Notes: generated from the sequence alone by a model not told the origin. Numbered from the stretch's first letter, positions 1 through 7,178 are shown. The stretch: 10,250 nucleotides of DNA from JAGQTE01 sp964648005 (GCA_964648005.1 CAZYKR010000154.1:1-10250); one strand, 5' to 3'. Made by a program: numbers and translations.

Positions 1-1187
1 TGCGCACCCACTGCCAGACCTCGGGCGTGTCGCTCACCGAGCAGGACCCCTACAACAACGTCGTGCGCACCGCCCTCGAGGCGTTGGCCGCCGTGCTGGG
101 CGGCACGCAGAGCCTGCACACCAACTCCTTCGACGAGGCCCTCGGCCTACCGACCGACTTCTCGGCCCGCATCAGCCGCAACACGCAGCTGATCCTGGCC
201 GAGGAGACCGGGATCACCCACGTGGTCGATCCCCTGGGCGGCTCGTACTACATCGAGTCCCTCACCCACGACCTCGCCGAGAAGGCATGGGCCCTCATCG
301 AGGAGGTCGAGGCGCTCGGCGGCATGACCAAGGCCGTGGCGTCGGGCATGCCCAAGCTGCGCATCGAGGAGTCCGCCGCCCGGCGGCAGGCCCGCGTCGA
401 TCGCGGCGACGACGTCGTCGTCGGCGTCAACAAGTACCAGCCGCCGGAGCCCGATCTGGTCGACGTGCTCGACATCGACAACACGAAGGTGCGCGCCGAG
501 CAGATCGCCAAGCTCGAGGCCGTGCGCGCCGGGCGCGACCAGGCCGCCTGCGACGCCGCGCTGGCCGCCCTCGCCGCGGGCGCCGCCGGCGACGGCAACC
601 TGCTGGCCCTCGCCGTCGAGGCCGCCCGTGCCCGGGCCACCCTCGGCGAGATCTCCGACGCCATGGAGCAGACGTTCGGCCGCCACCGCGCCGAGGTCCG
701 TACGCTGTCGAACGTGTGGGCGGCCGAATACTCCGACGACGACGAGGTGCGCGCCCTGCGCCACCGCATCGAGGCGTTCGCCGCCGACGAGGGTCGGCGC
801 CCACGGATCCTGGTGGCCAAGATGGGCCAGGACGGCCATGACCGTGGCGCCAAGGTCATCGCCACGGCCTTCGCCGACCTCGGCTTCGACGTCGACGTCG
901 GCCCGCTGTTCCAGACGCCCGAGGAGGTGGCCCGCGACGCCGTCGAGAACGATGTGCACGTCGTCGGCGTGTCGAGCCAGGCCGCCGGCCACAAGACGCT
1001 CGTCCCGCAGCTGATCGAGGCGCTGCGCGCTGCGGACGCGTCGAACGTGCTCGTCGTCGTCGGTGGTGTGGTGCCGCCACAGGACTACGACGCGCTGGCC
1101 GCCGCCGGCGTCGCCGCCGTGTTCGGTCCCGGCACGAGCGTGCCCACCGCCGCCGGCAAGGTGCTCGATCTGCTCACGAGCGGGTGA
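1..1187 (+). CDS. mutB: methylmalonyl-CoA mutase, large/catalytic subunit, C-terminal part (5' truncated by window edge)
   Basis: Adenosylcobalamin-dependent mutase that interconverts (R)-methylmalonyl-CoA and succinyl-CoA in cytosolic propionate metabolism. The frame is open from base 3, so about 394 residues of an expected 700-plus are visible and the real start lies to the left. The first residues, RTHCQTSG then VSLTEQDPYNN, are the end of the catalytic barrel, followed by the GGTQSLHTNSFDEALGLPTDFSAR stretch typical of the family. A linker leads to the C-terminal B12-binding domain starting near RPRILVAKMGQDGHDRG. Its D-G-H-D-R-G motif lies at 831-848 and the histidine codon at 837-839 is the expected lower cobalt ligand; VGVSS and VVVGGVVPPQDYD further on complete the Rossmann-like domain. 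The similarity to bacterial and mitochondrial mutases is extensive. A valine sits where many mutases have tryptophan (SGWSLT), a change I believe occurs in other family members. meaB follows after 10 bases. Confidence 0.96.
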   Translation, partial: RTHCQTSGVSLTEQDPYNNVVRTALEALAAVLGGTQSLHTNSFDEALGLPTDFSARISRNTQLILAEETGITHVVDPLGGSYYIESLTHDLAEKAWALIEEVEALGGMTKAVASGMPKLRIEESAARRQARVDRGDDVVVGVNKYQPPEPDLVDVLDIDNTKVRAEQIAKLEAVRAGRDQAACDAALAALAAGAAGDGNLLALAVEAARARATLGEISDAMEQTFGRHRAEVRTLSNVWAAEYSDDDEVRALRHRIEAFAADEGRRPRILVAKMGQDGHDRGAKVIATAFADLGFDVDVGPLFQTPEEVARDAVENDVHVVGVSSQAAGHKTLVPQLIEALRAADASNVLVVVGGVVPPQDYDALAAAGVAAVFGPGTSVPTAAGKVLDLLTSG

Positions 1188-1197
1188 ACCGGCACCG

Positions 1198-2175
1198 ATG
1201 AGCCTCGACGTTGCGGCGCTGGCCGAGGGGGTGCGGCGCGGCGACCGGCGGAGCCTCGCCAAGGCCATCACGCTCGTCGAGTCGACGCGCCACGATCACC
1301 GGGCGACCGCCGCCGACCTGCTCGACGCGCTCCTCGCCGCCACGGGGGCATCGGTGCGCATCGGCATCAGCGGCTCGCCCGGCGTCGGGAAGTCGACGTT
1401 CATCGAGGCCTTCGGGCTGCACCTGCGCGCCGCCGGGCACCGGGTGGCGGTGCTCGCCGTCGACCCGTCGTCGTCGCTGTCGGGCGGGTCGATCCTCGGC
1501 GACAAGACCCGCATGGGCGAGCTCGCCGCCGACCCGGAGGTGTTCGTGCGCCCCTCCCCGGGCAGCGGCCACCTCGGCGGGGTCGCCCGACGTACCCGCG
1601 AGGCGCTGCTGCTGTGCGAGGCGGCGGGATTCGACGTGGTGATCGTCGAGACCATCGGCGTCGGTCAGTCCGAGACGGAGATCGCCGACATGGTCGACGC
1701 CTTCGTCCTGCTGGTCGGACCGGGCGCTGGCGACGAGCTGCAGGGCATCAAGCGCGGGATCATGGAGCTCGCCGATCTCATCGTCGTGAACAAGGCCGAC
1801 GGCGATCTCGCCGCCGCCGCCAGCCGGACCCGGGCGGACTACGCCAACGCCGTGCACCTGCTGCGTCCCAAGTGGTCCGCGTGGTCGACGCGGGCGGTGA
1901 CGTGCTCGGCGGTCGAACGTCGCGGGATCGCCGAGGTGTGGGACGAGCTGGTGTCCTTCACCGAGGCGGTGACCGGCTCGGGCGAGCTGTCGACCCACCG
2001 GGCGGTCCAGGCCGTGGCATGGCTGTGGAGCGAGCTGCGCGACGACCTGGTCGGCGACTTCCGGTCGGCACCGGCCGTGCAGGCCCTCCTGCCCGACGTG
2101 GAACGGGCTGTCGCCTCCGGCGATCTGAGCGCCCGCGCCGGAGCGCGGCGGCTCCTCGACGCCTTCCGTTCCTGA
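1198..2175 (+). CDS. meaB: MeaB/ArgK-type G-protein chaperone of methylmalonyl-CoA mutase
   Basis: GTPase of the SIMIBI class that gates cobalamin loading and protects methylmalonyl-CoA mutase from inactivation. The 325-residue protein has the normal length of the family. Walker A is GSPGVGKS at residues 59-66. The conserved VDPSSSLSGGSILGDKTRM block follows at about 88-106, RPSPGSGHLGGVARRTRE at 118-134, the switch-like ETIGVGQSE at 151-159, and the base-specificity motif NKAD at 198-201. The C-terminal 50 residues are helical, as expected for the dimerisation arm. The ATG at 1198 was chosen because it begins the family-like N-terminus 10 bases after the mutase stop; the frame stays open to 1063, but that extension is Pro/Arg/Cys-rich and lies over mutase codons. 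No strong Shine-Dalgarno is visible, so translation is probably coupled to the mutase. The stop lies inside an inverted repeat shared with the opposing gene. Confidence 0.96.
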   Translation: MSLDVAALAEGVRRGDRRSLAKAITLVESTRHDHRATAADLLDALLAATGASVRIGISGSPGVGKSTFIEAFGLHLRAAGHRVAVLAVDPSSSLSGGSILGDKTRMGELAADPEVFVRPSPGSGHLGGVARRTREALLLCEAAGFDVVIVETIGVGQSETEIADMVDAFVLLVGPGAGDELQGIKRGIMELADLIVVNKADGDLAAAASRTRADYANAVHLLRPKWSAWSTRAVTCSAVERRGIAEVWDELVSFTEAVTGSGELSTHRAVQAVAWLWSELRDDLVGDFRSAPAVQALLPDVERAVASGDLSARAGARRLLDAFRS

Positions 2176-2187
2176 GCGACGCTCAGG
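2171..2187. terminator. Perfect inverted repeat at convergent gene ends, candidate bidirectional terminator
   Basis: CCTGAGCG-A-CGCTCAGG is a perfect 8+1+8 inverted repeat, realistically a 7-bp stem with a GAC triloop. It contains the TGA stop of meaB (2173-2175) and, on the other strand, the TGA stop of the facing membrane-protein gene (2183-2185). The whole intergenic gap is 7 bases, so this is the only place between the two genes where a terminator could sit. There is no T-tract on either side, so a classic intrinsic terminator is not shown; actinobacterial terminators often lack one. The symmetry is directly seen, the function is inferred. Confidence 0.5.
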
Positions 2188-3175
2188 CCGGCGGGGTCGG
2201 CGGCCAGCTCGGAGGGTCGTCGGACGGTGGCCCATCCTGGGGCGGCCAGGTGCCACCGGGTGCACCGGCGCGGGGCGGCTGCCACGCCGGGGCGGCGGAA
2301 GGGCCCTGCGGCTGCGGGGCGGGCGCACCACCCCACCCCTGCGGCTGGGCAGGTGGCGCCGGCGCGCTCCCCCATCCCGGCTGAGCAGGTGGCGGCGGCA
2401 TCGGCGCACCCCACCCCGGCTGAGCGGGTGGCGCCGGCGCGCTCCCCCATCCCGGCTGAGCGGGTGGCGGCGCCATCGGCGCACCCCACATCGGAGGCGG
2501 CCCCCATGCGGGCGCTGCCATCGCCGGGACGGGTTTCGGCCGGGCTCGACTGCGCTGCACCGCCGCGACGATCACCATGATCAACCCGACGCCAGCAAGG
2601 CCGGTGCCGCCGAGGAGGCCGAGCAGGAACCAGGGCAGGTAGGCAGCGCTCAGCTCGTCGGGGTCGCGCTCGATCTGCACCGTGCTGATGACGTCCCACT
2701 CGTCGGCGCCGCGGGGCACCGTCGCGGCCACGTCGTACCGGCCGTCGATCGGGACGGTGAAGGTGGCGATTGCCGCCGACGAGCTGAACGACGGCGCCGT
2801 GGTCACCGGGATCTCCTCCCCGGCCGGGTCGTACACCTCGATGTCGGGTGCGTCGTAGTACGAGGAGCCGTAGTAGCCGTAGCTGTAGGCGTCCTCGACC
2901 CGGTACGTGCCGGCCTCGAGCTGCCCCGACGTCGTCCCGGGCACCCCCAACTGGCCGATCGAGCCGCTCGCCTGGTCCGCCCGGACGATCGCCACGACGA
3001 ACCCGACGATGCCGAGGACGATCCCGGCCACGACGAGCAGCACGCCGGCGCGCAGCAGGCGCCCGGCCGGCAGCGGGGTGGTGTCGGCGCCCGATGCGTA
3101 CGTCTGACCTACCGCCGTCGTCCCGGGTGGACCGACGGGCAGCTCGGCGGGAGGCAGGTGCTCAGGTGGGGTCAC
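2183..3175 (-). CDS. two-helix membrane protein with Tyr-rich outer segment and Pro/Trp/Gly repeat tail, function unknown
   Basis: I do not recognise a named family. The 330-residue protein has a short Pro-rich N-terminus, a first membrane segment at about 43-65, a domain of about 110 residues, a second membrane segment at about 179-206 ending in QRSRARPK, and a tail of about 120 residues made of Pro, Ala, Gly, Trp and Gln. The positive charges after helix 2 favour a cytoplasmic tail and an outside central domain. That domain has a cluster of seven tyrosines at 91-107, then predicted beta strands (IEVYDPAG, ATFTVPIDGRYDV, ISTVQIERDP) resembling a small beta-sandwich. The tail repeats a unit of 12-13 residues beginning AQPGWG at 239-275. 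The start is GTG at 3175, with no clear ribosome site. It lies 27 bases downstream of the GT4 gene and may be cotranscribed. Proline-rich tails of this kind occur in many actinobacterial membrane proteins, so a link to the glycan genes rests only on position. Confidence 0.85.
   Translation of the reverse strand: MTPPEHLPPAELPVGPPGTTAVGQTYASGADTTPLPAGRLLRAGVLLVVAGIVLGIVGFVVAIVRADQASGSIGQLGVPGTTSGQLEAGTYRVEDAYSYGYYGSSYYDAPDIEVYDPAGEEIPVTTAPSFSSSAAIATFTVPIDGRYDVAATVPRGADEWDVISTVQIERDPDELSAAYLPWFLLGLLGGTGLAGVGLIMVIVAAVQRSRARPKPVPAMAAPAWGPPPMWGAPMAPPPAQPGWGSAPAPPAQPGWGAPMPPPPAQPGWGSAPAPPAQPQGWGGAPAPQPQGPSAAPAWQPPRAGAPGGTWPPQDGPPSDDPPSWPPTPPA
2349..2498. repeat. 75-base tandem duplication inside the Pro-rich tail
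   Basis: Two direct copies lie end to end, 2349-2423 and 2424-2498. The first 66 bases of each differ at only three positions, including an identical run of 35 bases; the last nine diverge. Each copy is itself two related sub-units of 36 and 39 bases that both begin GC(A/G)GGTGGCG and, in three of the four cases, end CCCGGCTGA. On the minus strand they encode successive AQPGWG-type units of 12 and 13 residues. All unit lengths are multiples of three, so the reading frame is kept. Confidence 0.9.
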
Positions 3176-3202
3176 GCCCGACAGTCTGCCAACGATCGAC
3201 CC

Positions 3203-4780
3203 TCATGTGTCGTGGGTGCCCGAGACGATGGCGTCGACGAGCCCGCGCACGCGCTCGCCGAAGGGCCCGAGCCCGTAGCGGCCGGCCTCGACCTCCGCTG
3301 CGGCGGAGAGCCGCGCGAGCCGCTCGGGATCACCGATCAGGTCCTCGGTGAAGCACACCAGCTGCACCACCGGCTCCCACAGCATCCCGGTGCGCCCATG
3401 ATCGACCAGCTCTTCCTGCCCGGCCGCCATGATCACGACCGGCACGGCGCCGGCCGACATGGCCTCGGCCGTCGTGATGCCGAAGTGCTCGAAGCGGTCC
3501 GGATGGCGATCGGGGTCCTCCCCGAGCCCGGTGGCGTGCCAGTAGATGGATGCCTTGCCGTACAGCTCCCGCACCAGCGCGCCCGGTGCGTTGGCGTGGA
3601 TCTGCACGGGGAGCCCCTCCGCCTCGGCCCGCACCTTGGCCAGGTACTCCTCGCCCTCCGGTGCGCAGCCGCCGACGAGGTGCAGCGTCCAGCCGTCGAC
3701 CTTGCCCCGCCACGCCAGTGCGCGCATGGCCCGCACCAGGTCGAGCTGCTTCTTGCCGTGCCCGTGCTCGGGTGAGAAGAAGCGCCCCACGTTGAGGATG
3801 ATCGGCTCCTTGTCGGCGCGGGACTGCAGGGTGACCGGCGGGTGCAGCACCGCCGTGTCGAGCTCCCACCAGCGATGCACCCACGCCCGGGTGTACGCCG
3901 AGTTCGACACGACGCGGTCGTAGCAGCGCGCCCAGCCGAATTCGATCGGCGCCGCGTCCAGCGACGGGTACCGCCGCCGGGCGACGGCCGCCAGATCGTC
4001 GCCCACCTGGACGCCGGCGACGGGGACGCCGAGCGTGCGGCGGTCGTCGGTGCCGAACACCTCGGCCGGCACGTGCACATCGGAGATGATCCGCACGGTG
4101 GCGGGCTCGCCGTCGGGGCGGGCGACCACCGGCAGGCGCAGGGCCACCGTGGCTCGCTCGAAGCGACCGGCGCGAGCGGCGACCGACGCGTTGAGCACGT
4201 GGCGGCCGTCGACCTCGATCCGGATCGGTACGCGCCCGAGCGCCGTGCCGACGAAGCGGCCGACGTGCACGACCAACTCCTCCTCGGTGCCCGGGGGTAG
4301 TGCCACCTCGACCTCGGCGTCCCCGGTGGTCCACCGCACGACGTGCTTGCCGATGCGCTCTTCGGGGTGGAAGCCCTGCCGGTACGTGATCGACACGCCG
4401 GGCTTGGCCACCAACGGCCGCACCACCTGCCGCAGGCGGTCCTTGGGTCCCGACGGGGCCGCCTGCGGCGGGCTCGGGAAGTGCACCACGTAGATGCTGT
4501 GCTCCGACCGCGGCACCGCCCGCGACATGTAGCTGGCGTTGATGAACACGTCGTAGTCGGCGCTGGCGTCCTCCACGGCGCCCTGCCCGATCGGCACGAC
4601 GTCGACGCCAACCGCGGACAGGTCCAGCTGCAGCCGTTCGCCGAGCGCGTCGGTGTCGACCGGCTCGTGGGCCAGCAGGCGCACCTCGTTGCCGTCGGTG
4701 AGCGCCTGGGCGATGCCGGCGGCGAACTTCTCGCCACCGCCGCCGGTCGGCCACCACTCGTCGTAGACCCCGATCTTCAC
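3203..4780 (-). CDS. GT4-type (GT-B fold) glycosyltransferase with an internal beta-rich insertion
   Basis: Likely retaining, nucleotide-sugar-dependent glycosyltransferase acting at the cytoplasmic face of the membrane; donor and acceptor cannot be told. The 525-residue protein starts at GTG 4780, three bases after the stop of the GT2 gene, with GVYDEWWPTGGGGEKFA (glycine-rich N-terminal loop). The C-terminal half has ILNVGRFFSPEHGHGKKQLDLVRA (328-351) and FEHFGITTAEAMSAGAVPVV (430-449), whose E431 and E439 form the E-x7-E motif. NSAYTRAWVHRWWELD, PPV and EHFG resemble the eukaryotic ALG11 mannosyltransferase branch of GT4, so a mannosyl-type donor is possible but not proven. Residues about 135-262 are extra for a GT4 enzyme: a strand-rich segment opening with GFHPEE and RWTTGDAEVEVALP and closing with DDRRTLGVPVAGVQV, after which the GT-B fold resumes at YPSLDAAPIEFGWARCYDR. 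The neighbouring GT2 carries a related-looking segment. Confidence 0.9.
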   Translation of the reverse strand: MKIGVYDEWWPTGGGGEKFAAGIAQALTDGNEVRLLAHEPVDTDALGERLQLDLSAVGVDVVPIGQGAVEDASADYDVFINASYMSRAVPRSEHSIYVVHFPSPPQAAPSGPKDRLRQVVRPLVAKPGVSITYRQGFHPEERIGKHVVRWTTGDAEVEVALPPGTEEELVVHVGRFVGTALGRVPIRIEVDGRHVLNASVAARAGRFERATVALRLPVVARPDGEPATVRIISDVHVPAEVFGTDDRRTLGVPVAGVQVGDDLAAVARRRYPSLDAAPIEFGWARCYDRVVSNSAYTRAWVHRWWELDTAVLHPPVTLQSRADKEPIILNVGRFFSPEHGHGKKQLDLVRAMRALAWRGKVDGWTLHLVGGCAPEGEEYLAKVRAEAEGLPVQIHANAPGALVRELYGKASIYWHATGLGEDPDRHPDRFEHFGITTAEAMSAGAVPVVIMAAGQEELVDHGRTGMLWEPVVQLVCFTEDLIGDPERLARLSAAAEVEAGRYGLGPFGERVRGLVDAIVSGTHDT

Positions 4781-4783
4781 GAG

Positions 4784-6232
4784 CTACGAGCCTGCCATGT
4801 CCGACCAGGGCGGGAAGACCACGTCGTCGACCGTGCCGGCGTCGACGGCGACGCTGCGCTCGTGGGCCGACCACGCCGCGCGGGTCATCCACCGGCGTGC
4901 CAGCTCGGCGTCGCCGACCGTGCGGCGCCGGCGCAGCGCCCGGCGGTCGGCGAGCATCGCCGGTAGCAGGCGCAGGAACGACAGGAACGACCGCACGCGG
5001 TTGCGGACGTGGCGCAGTGGCGGGCGTCGGCGGTGCCGCAACGGCGGCAGGACGTCGCGCCGCACATACGACGCCGTCGCCGTGACGAAGCCGACCGACT
5101 GCTTCACCGCCAGCCGCCACGGCGCGTTCTTGACCAGCAGCAGCAGGCGGTTGCGCTCCACGTGGAAGTGGAACACGTCGGACCCCTCACCCCCGCTGGC
5201 GCCGTGGAGGTGCCGCAGCACGGACGTCGGCACGTAGCGGTACCGCCAACCCAGCTGCTGCCCGCGCCACGACAGGTCGGTGTCCTCGTAGTAGAGGAAG
5301 AAGCGGTCGTCGAACACCCCGACGTCGGCGAGGAAGGCGCCGCGCAGCAGCACGGCGCCGCCGCAGACGTTGAACACGTCGGCCGGCTCGTCGAACTGCC
5401 CGTGGTCCACCGCCATGAACCCGCGATCCGCACCGAAGCCGTCCTCGATGAGGACCGACCCGGCGTTCTGGACGACGTCGAAGGGCGTGCCCTCCAACGG
5501 CACCTTGACCCGGCGCGGCTCGGGGCCCACCGACGCCCGCAGGCGGTAGCGCCCGCTGCGGAGCTCGACCAGCTTGTCGGTCTCGGCGGCGACCAGGAGC
5601 TCGGCGAACCGCAGCTCGGCCGCCGTCTCGTCGACGGGCACCGGCACGCGCACCACGGCGTCACCCGACGACCATCGCATCGTGCCGCCGGGGCGCGCCT
5701 CGACGCCGAACCAGCCGGCGGGGAACTGGGCCAGGTCGTCGACCACCTCGCCGTCGACACGGAGCTCGTGCAACTGCACCCCGAGGTCGCGCCCGTCGCC
5801 CGGAGGTCGGAAGGTGTCGCAGTGCAGCACCACCTCGTGGAAGGCGGGCGCGAACACCATCTTGGCGGCGGCGGCGCCCAGGCCCGGGTCCGCCTCGAGC
5901 GCCTCGACCAGCGGCTCGAGCCAGCCGGGCTCGCAGAAGGCGTCGTTGTTGACCAGCGCCACGTAGTCGGCGCCCTTGCGGTCGACGAGGGCGCTGTTGA
6001 GCCCGACGAAGCCAAGGTTGGCGCCGTTGCGGATGACCTCCACCTGCGGGTGCGCCTCGGTGACCAGCTCGACGCTGCCGTCGTGCGAGTCGTTGTCGAC
6101 CAGCACCAGCTGCAGCCGGTCCGCCGGGTACGTCGACGCGGCCAGGTGGTCGAAGCAGCGCAGCGTCATGTCGCCGCCGTTCCAGTTGAGCACCGCCACC
6201 CGGACGAGCGGCGCCTGCGTCGCGCCCGTCAC
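4784..6232 (-). CDS. GT2-family glycosyltransferase (GT-A fold) with a large internal beta-rich insertion
   Basis: Inverting-type glycosyltransferase, probably adding sugar residues to a lipid-linked glycan in the cytoplasm. The 482-residue protein opens with VRVAVLNWNGGDMTLRCF, then LQLVLVDNDSHDGS (40-53), RNGANLGFVGLNSAL (68-82) and VALVNNDAF (91-99, acidic metal-binding position D97). After AKMVFAPAF (124-131) a segment of about 120 residues intervenes, containing GDGRDLGVQLHELRVDG, MRWSSGDAVVRVPVP and LRSGRYRLRASV. The enzyme then resumes at QNAGSVL, VFNVCGGAVLLRG and FFLYYEDTDLSWRGQQLGW (311-329), the last being the conserved ED-DLSWR block of this GT2 branch. The tail is very arginine-rich (397-436), suggesting peripheral membrane contact. 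The GTG at 6232 overlaps the methyltransferase stop as GTGA, with a weak GGTGGGGG upstream; the frame stays open further upstream to 6667 but that part only shadows the methyltransferase. Confidence 0.92.
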   Translation of the reverse strand: MTGATQAPLVRVAVLNWNGGDMTLRCFDHLAASTYPADRLQLVLVDNDSHDGSVELVTEAHPQVEVIRNGANLGFVGLNSALVDRKGADYVALVNNDAFCEPGWLEPLVEALEADPGLGAAAAKMVFAPAFHEVVLHCDTFRPPGDGRDLGVQLHELRVDGEVVDDLAQFPAGWFGVEARPGGTMRWSSGDAVVRVPVPVDETAAELRFAELLVAAETDKLVELRSGRYRLRASVGPEPRRVKVPLEGTPFDVVQNAGSVLIEDGFGADRGFMAVDHGQFDEPADVFNVCGGAVLLRGAFLADVGVFDDRFFLYYEDTDLSWRGQQLGWRYRYVPTSVLRHLHGASGGEGSDVFHFHVERNRLLLLVKNAPWRLAVKQSVGFVTATASYVRRDVLPPLRHRRRPPLRHVRNRVRSFLSFLRLLPAMLADRRALRRRRTVGDAELARRWMTRAAWSAHERSVAVDAGTVDDVVFPPWSDMAGS

Positions 6233-7080
6233 GGCCGGCGCACCCCCACCACGTAGATCTCGTTCGGGCCCCACAGGTGGGCGAGGACGTCGTCGTGACG
6301 CTGCGCCAGCACATCGACCACGTGGCGCAGCTGCTGCTGGCGGGCGTCGAGCGTGGCGACGCCGTGCACGAGCTGCTCGACGGCTCGGCGCAGGCGCGAG
6401 GTCTCGTCGAGCAGCGTCTCGAGCTGGAACGACTCGTCGTACTGGATCGGCGCCGGCGGCTCGACGCCGACAGGCAGCGTGCCCGCCTCGACGTCGACGG
6501 GCGGTGCGGCCAACAGCGGCGGTGCTCCCGGCGACCCGATTGGGTTCCCCCCGCGGTCGGTGACCTCGAAGCCCGTCTGCTCGAACAGGAACGCCAACAG
6601 GTCGAGCGTGTAGAGGCGCACGTGGGTCGGGTCGCTCCAGAAGTCGTTCATGAGGTTGGCCAGGCACGCCGGGTTCGGGGTGACCACGACGAGCACCCCG
6701 TCCGGGGCCATCACGTCGTGCACCCCACCGAGCAGTTCATGGGCCTCGTCGACGCTGAGGTGCTCGATCAGGTGCGCCAGGAACACGGCATCGGGTCGCT
6801 CGGCCGTCTCCCCGGGCCACGATCGCACGTCGGCGCGCACCGCCTCGTGACCGGCGGCGACGACGGCCTCGACCATCGCCGGGTCGGCATCGACGCCGAC
6901 GCACCGTCCGACGACCTCGCTCGCCACCTCCAGGAACTCGCCCCGTCCGCAGCCCAGCTCGACCAGCAGCTCACGACCCTCGACGAAGGGCAGGTAGTGG
7001 CTGCGAACCTGGCGCGCGTGCGCGGGATCGAACCCCTGCGAGGTGTAGTAGCGGTGTTCGATCTCGTCGGGCAGCGGCAT
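6229..7080 (-). CDS. class I SAM-dependent methyltransferase of the surface-polysaccharide type
   Basis: Likely transfers a methyl group from S-adenosylmethionine to a sugar or terminal phosphate of the glycan made by the adjacent enzymes. The 283-residue protein has motif I VELGCGRGEFL at 40-50, the ribose-binding acid in VGVDADP at 61-67 (D64), RADVRSW at 82-88, LAHLIEHL at 101-108 and LVVVTPNPACLANLM at 130-144. FWSDPTHVRLYTLDLL (147-162) matches the FW-DPTHVR signature seen in methyltransferases beside O-antigen-type ABC exporters. After a Pro-rich linker (182-212), residues 213-268 form an amphipathic, probably coiled-coil helix, before a last beta strand EIYVVGVRRP. The start is ATG 7080 with a G-rich stretch (GGGGG) upstream as a weak ribosome site. 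It is the first gene of the leftward operon, divergent from the YfhO-like gene. The exact acceptor is unknown; a chain-capping role is inference from context. Confidence 0.88.
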   Translation of the reverse strand: MPLPDEIEHRYYTSQGFDPAHARQVRSHYLPFVEGRELLVELGCGRGEFLEVASEVVGRCVGVDADPAMVEAVVAAGHEAVRADVRSWPGETAERPDAVFLAHLIEHLSVDEAHELLGGVHDVMAPDGVLVVVTPNPACLANLMNDFWSDPTHVRLYTLDLLAFLFEQTGFEVTDRGGNPIGSPGAPPLLAAPPVDVEAGTLPVGVEPPAPIQYDESFQLETLLDETSRLRRAVEQLVHGVATLDARQQQLRHVVDVLAQRHDDVLAHLWGPNEIYVVGVRRP

Positions 7081-7178
7081 GCACGACCCCCGTCTGGTGT
7101 GGCTCGGACCTGGCTGGTGACGTGCGCGGGGGCCGCCACCGGAGGTGCCTAACCTAGCCCGGATGTCTGTGGGGTCAG
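7081..7178. promoter_or_regulatory. divergent intergenic region with overlapping -10-like hexamers
   Basis: The only intergenic space between the leftward glycan operon and the rightward YfhO-like gene is 7081-7162, so promoters for both must lie in or next to it. A TAACCT hexamer at 7150-7155 on the + strand lies 7 bases before the ATG at 7163, the spacing expected for leaderless transcription in actinobacteria. On the - strand TAGGTT occupies 7156-7151, with CTGACC (7178-7173) 16 bases upstream of it as a possible -35. The GGAGG at 7141-7145 is 17 bases from the ATG, too far for an ordinary ribosome site. This is motif reading only. Confidence 0.35.

Noticed and set aside
27..29. Valine in place of the usual tryptophan in the SGWSLT motif of the mutase, as a hint of changed substrate specificity
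   Set aside because: Other members of the mutase family appear to have valine here, all other visible motifs are standard, and the specificity residues of the N-terminal half are outside the window.
1063..1197. Upstream in-frame extension of meaB
   Set aside because: It overlaps mutase codons and gives a Cys/Pro/Arg-rich stretch unlike any MeaB N-terminus; ATG 1198 gives a normal-length protein.
147..1271. Long open frames on the - strand opposite the mutase, and similar ones opposite most other genes here
   Set aside because: They are Arg/Ala/Gly/His-rich, match no family, and lie exactly over well-supported genes; they follow from high GC and codon bias.
2349..2498. CRISPR-like or intergenic repeat array
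   Set aside because: Units are contiguous, multiples of three, without spacers, and encode a regular Pro-rich tail in frame with a convincing membrane protein.
4973..4990. Tandem nonamer CAGGAACGA x2 inside the GT2 gene
   Set aside because: Only two short copies, coding for SFLSFL in the Arg-rich tail; too small to mean anything beyond local codon repetition.
6233..6667. Upstream extension of the GT2 frame
   Set aside because: The extension lies inside the methyltransferase and is Arg/Pro-rich; the GT-A fold begins right after GTG 6232, which overlaps the upstream stop as GTGA.
7137..7147. CACC-GGA-GGTG small inverted repeat as an operator or as a ribosome site for the YfhO-like gene
   Set aside because: Four-base arms are expected by chance in such GC-rich sequence, and the GGAGG is 17 bases from the chosen ATG.
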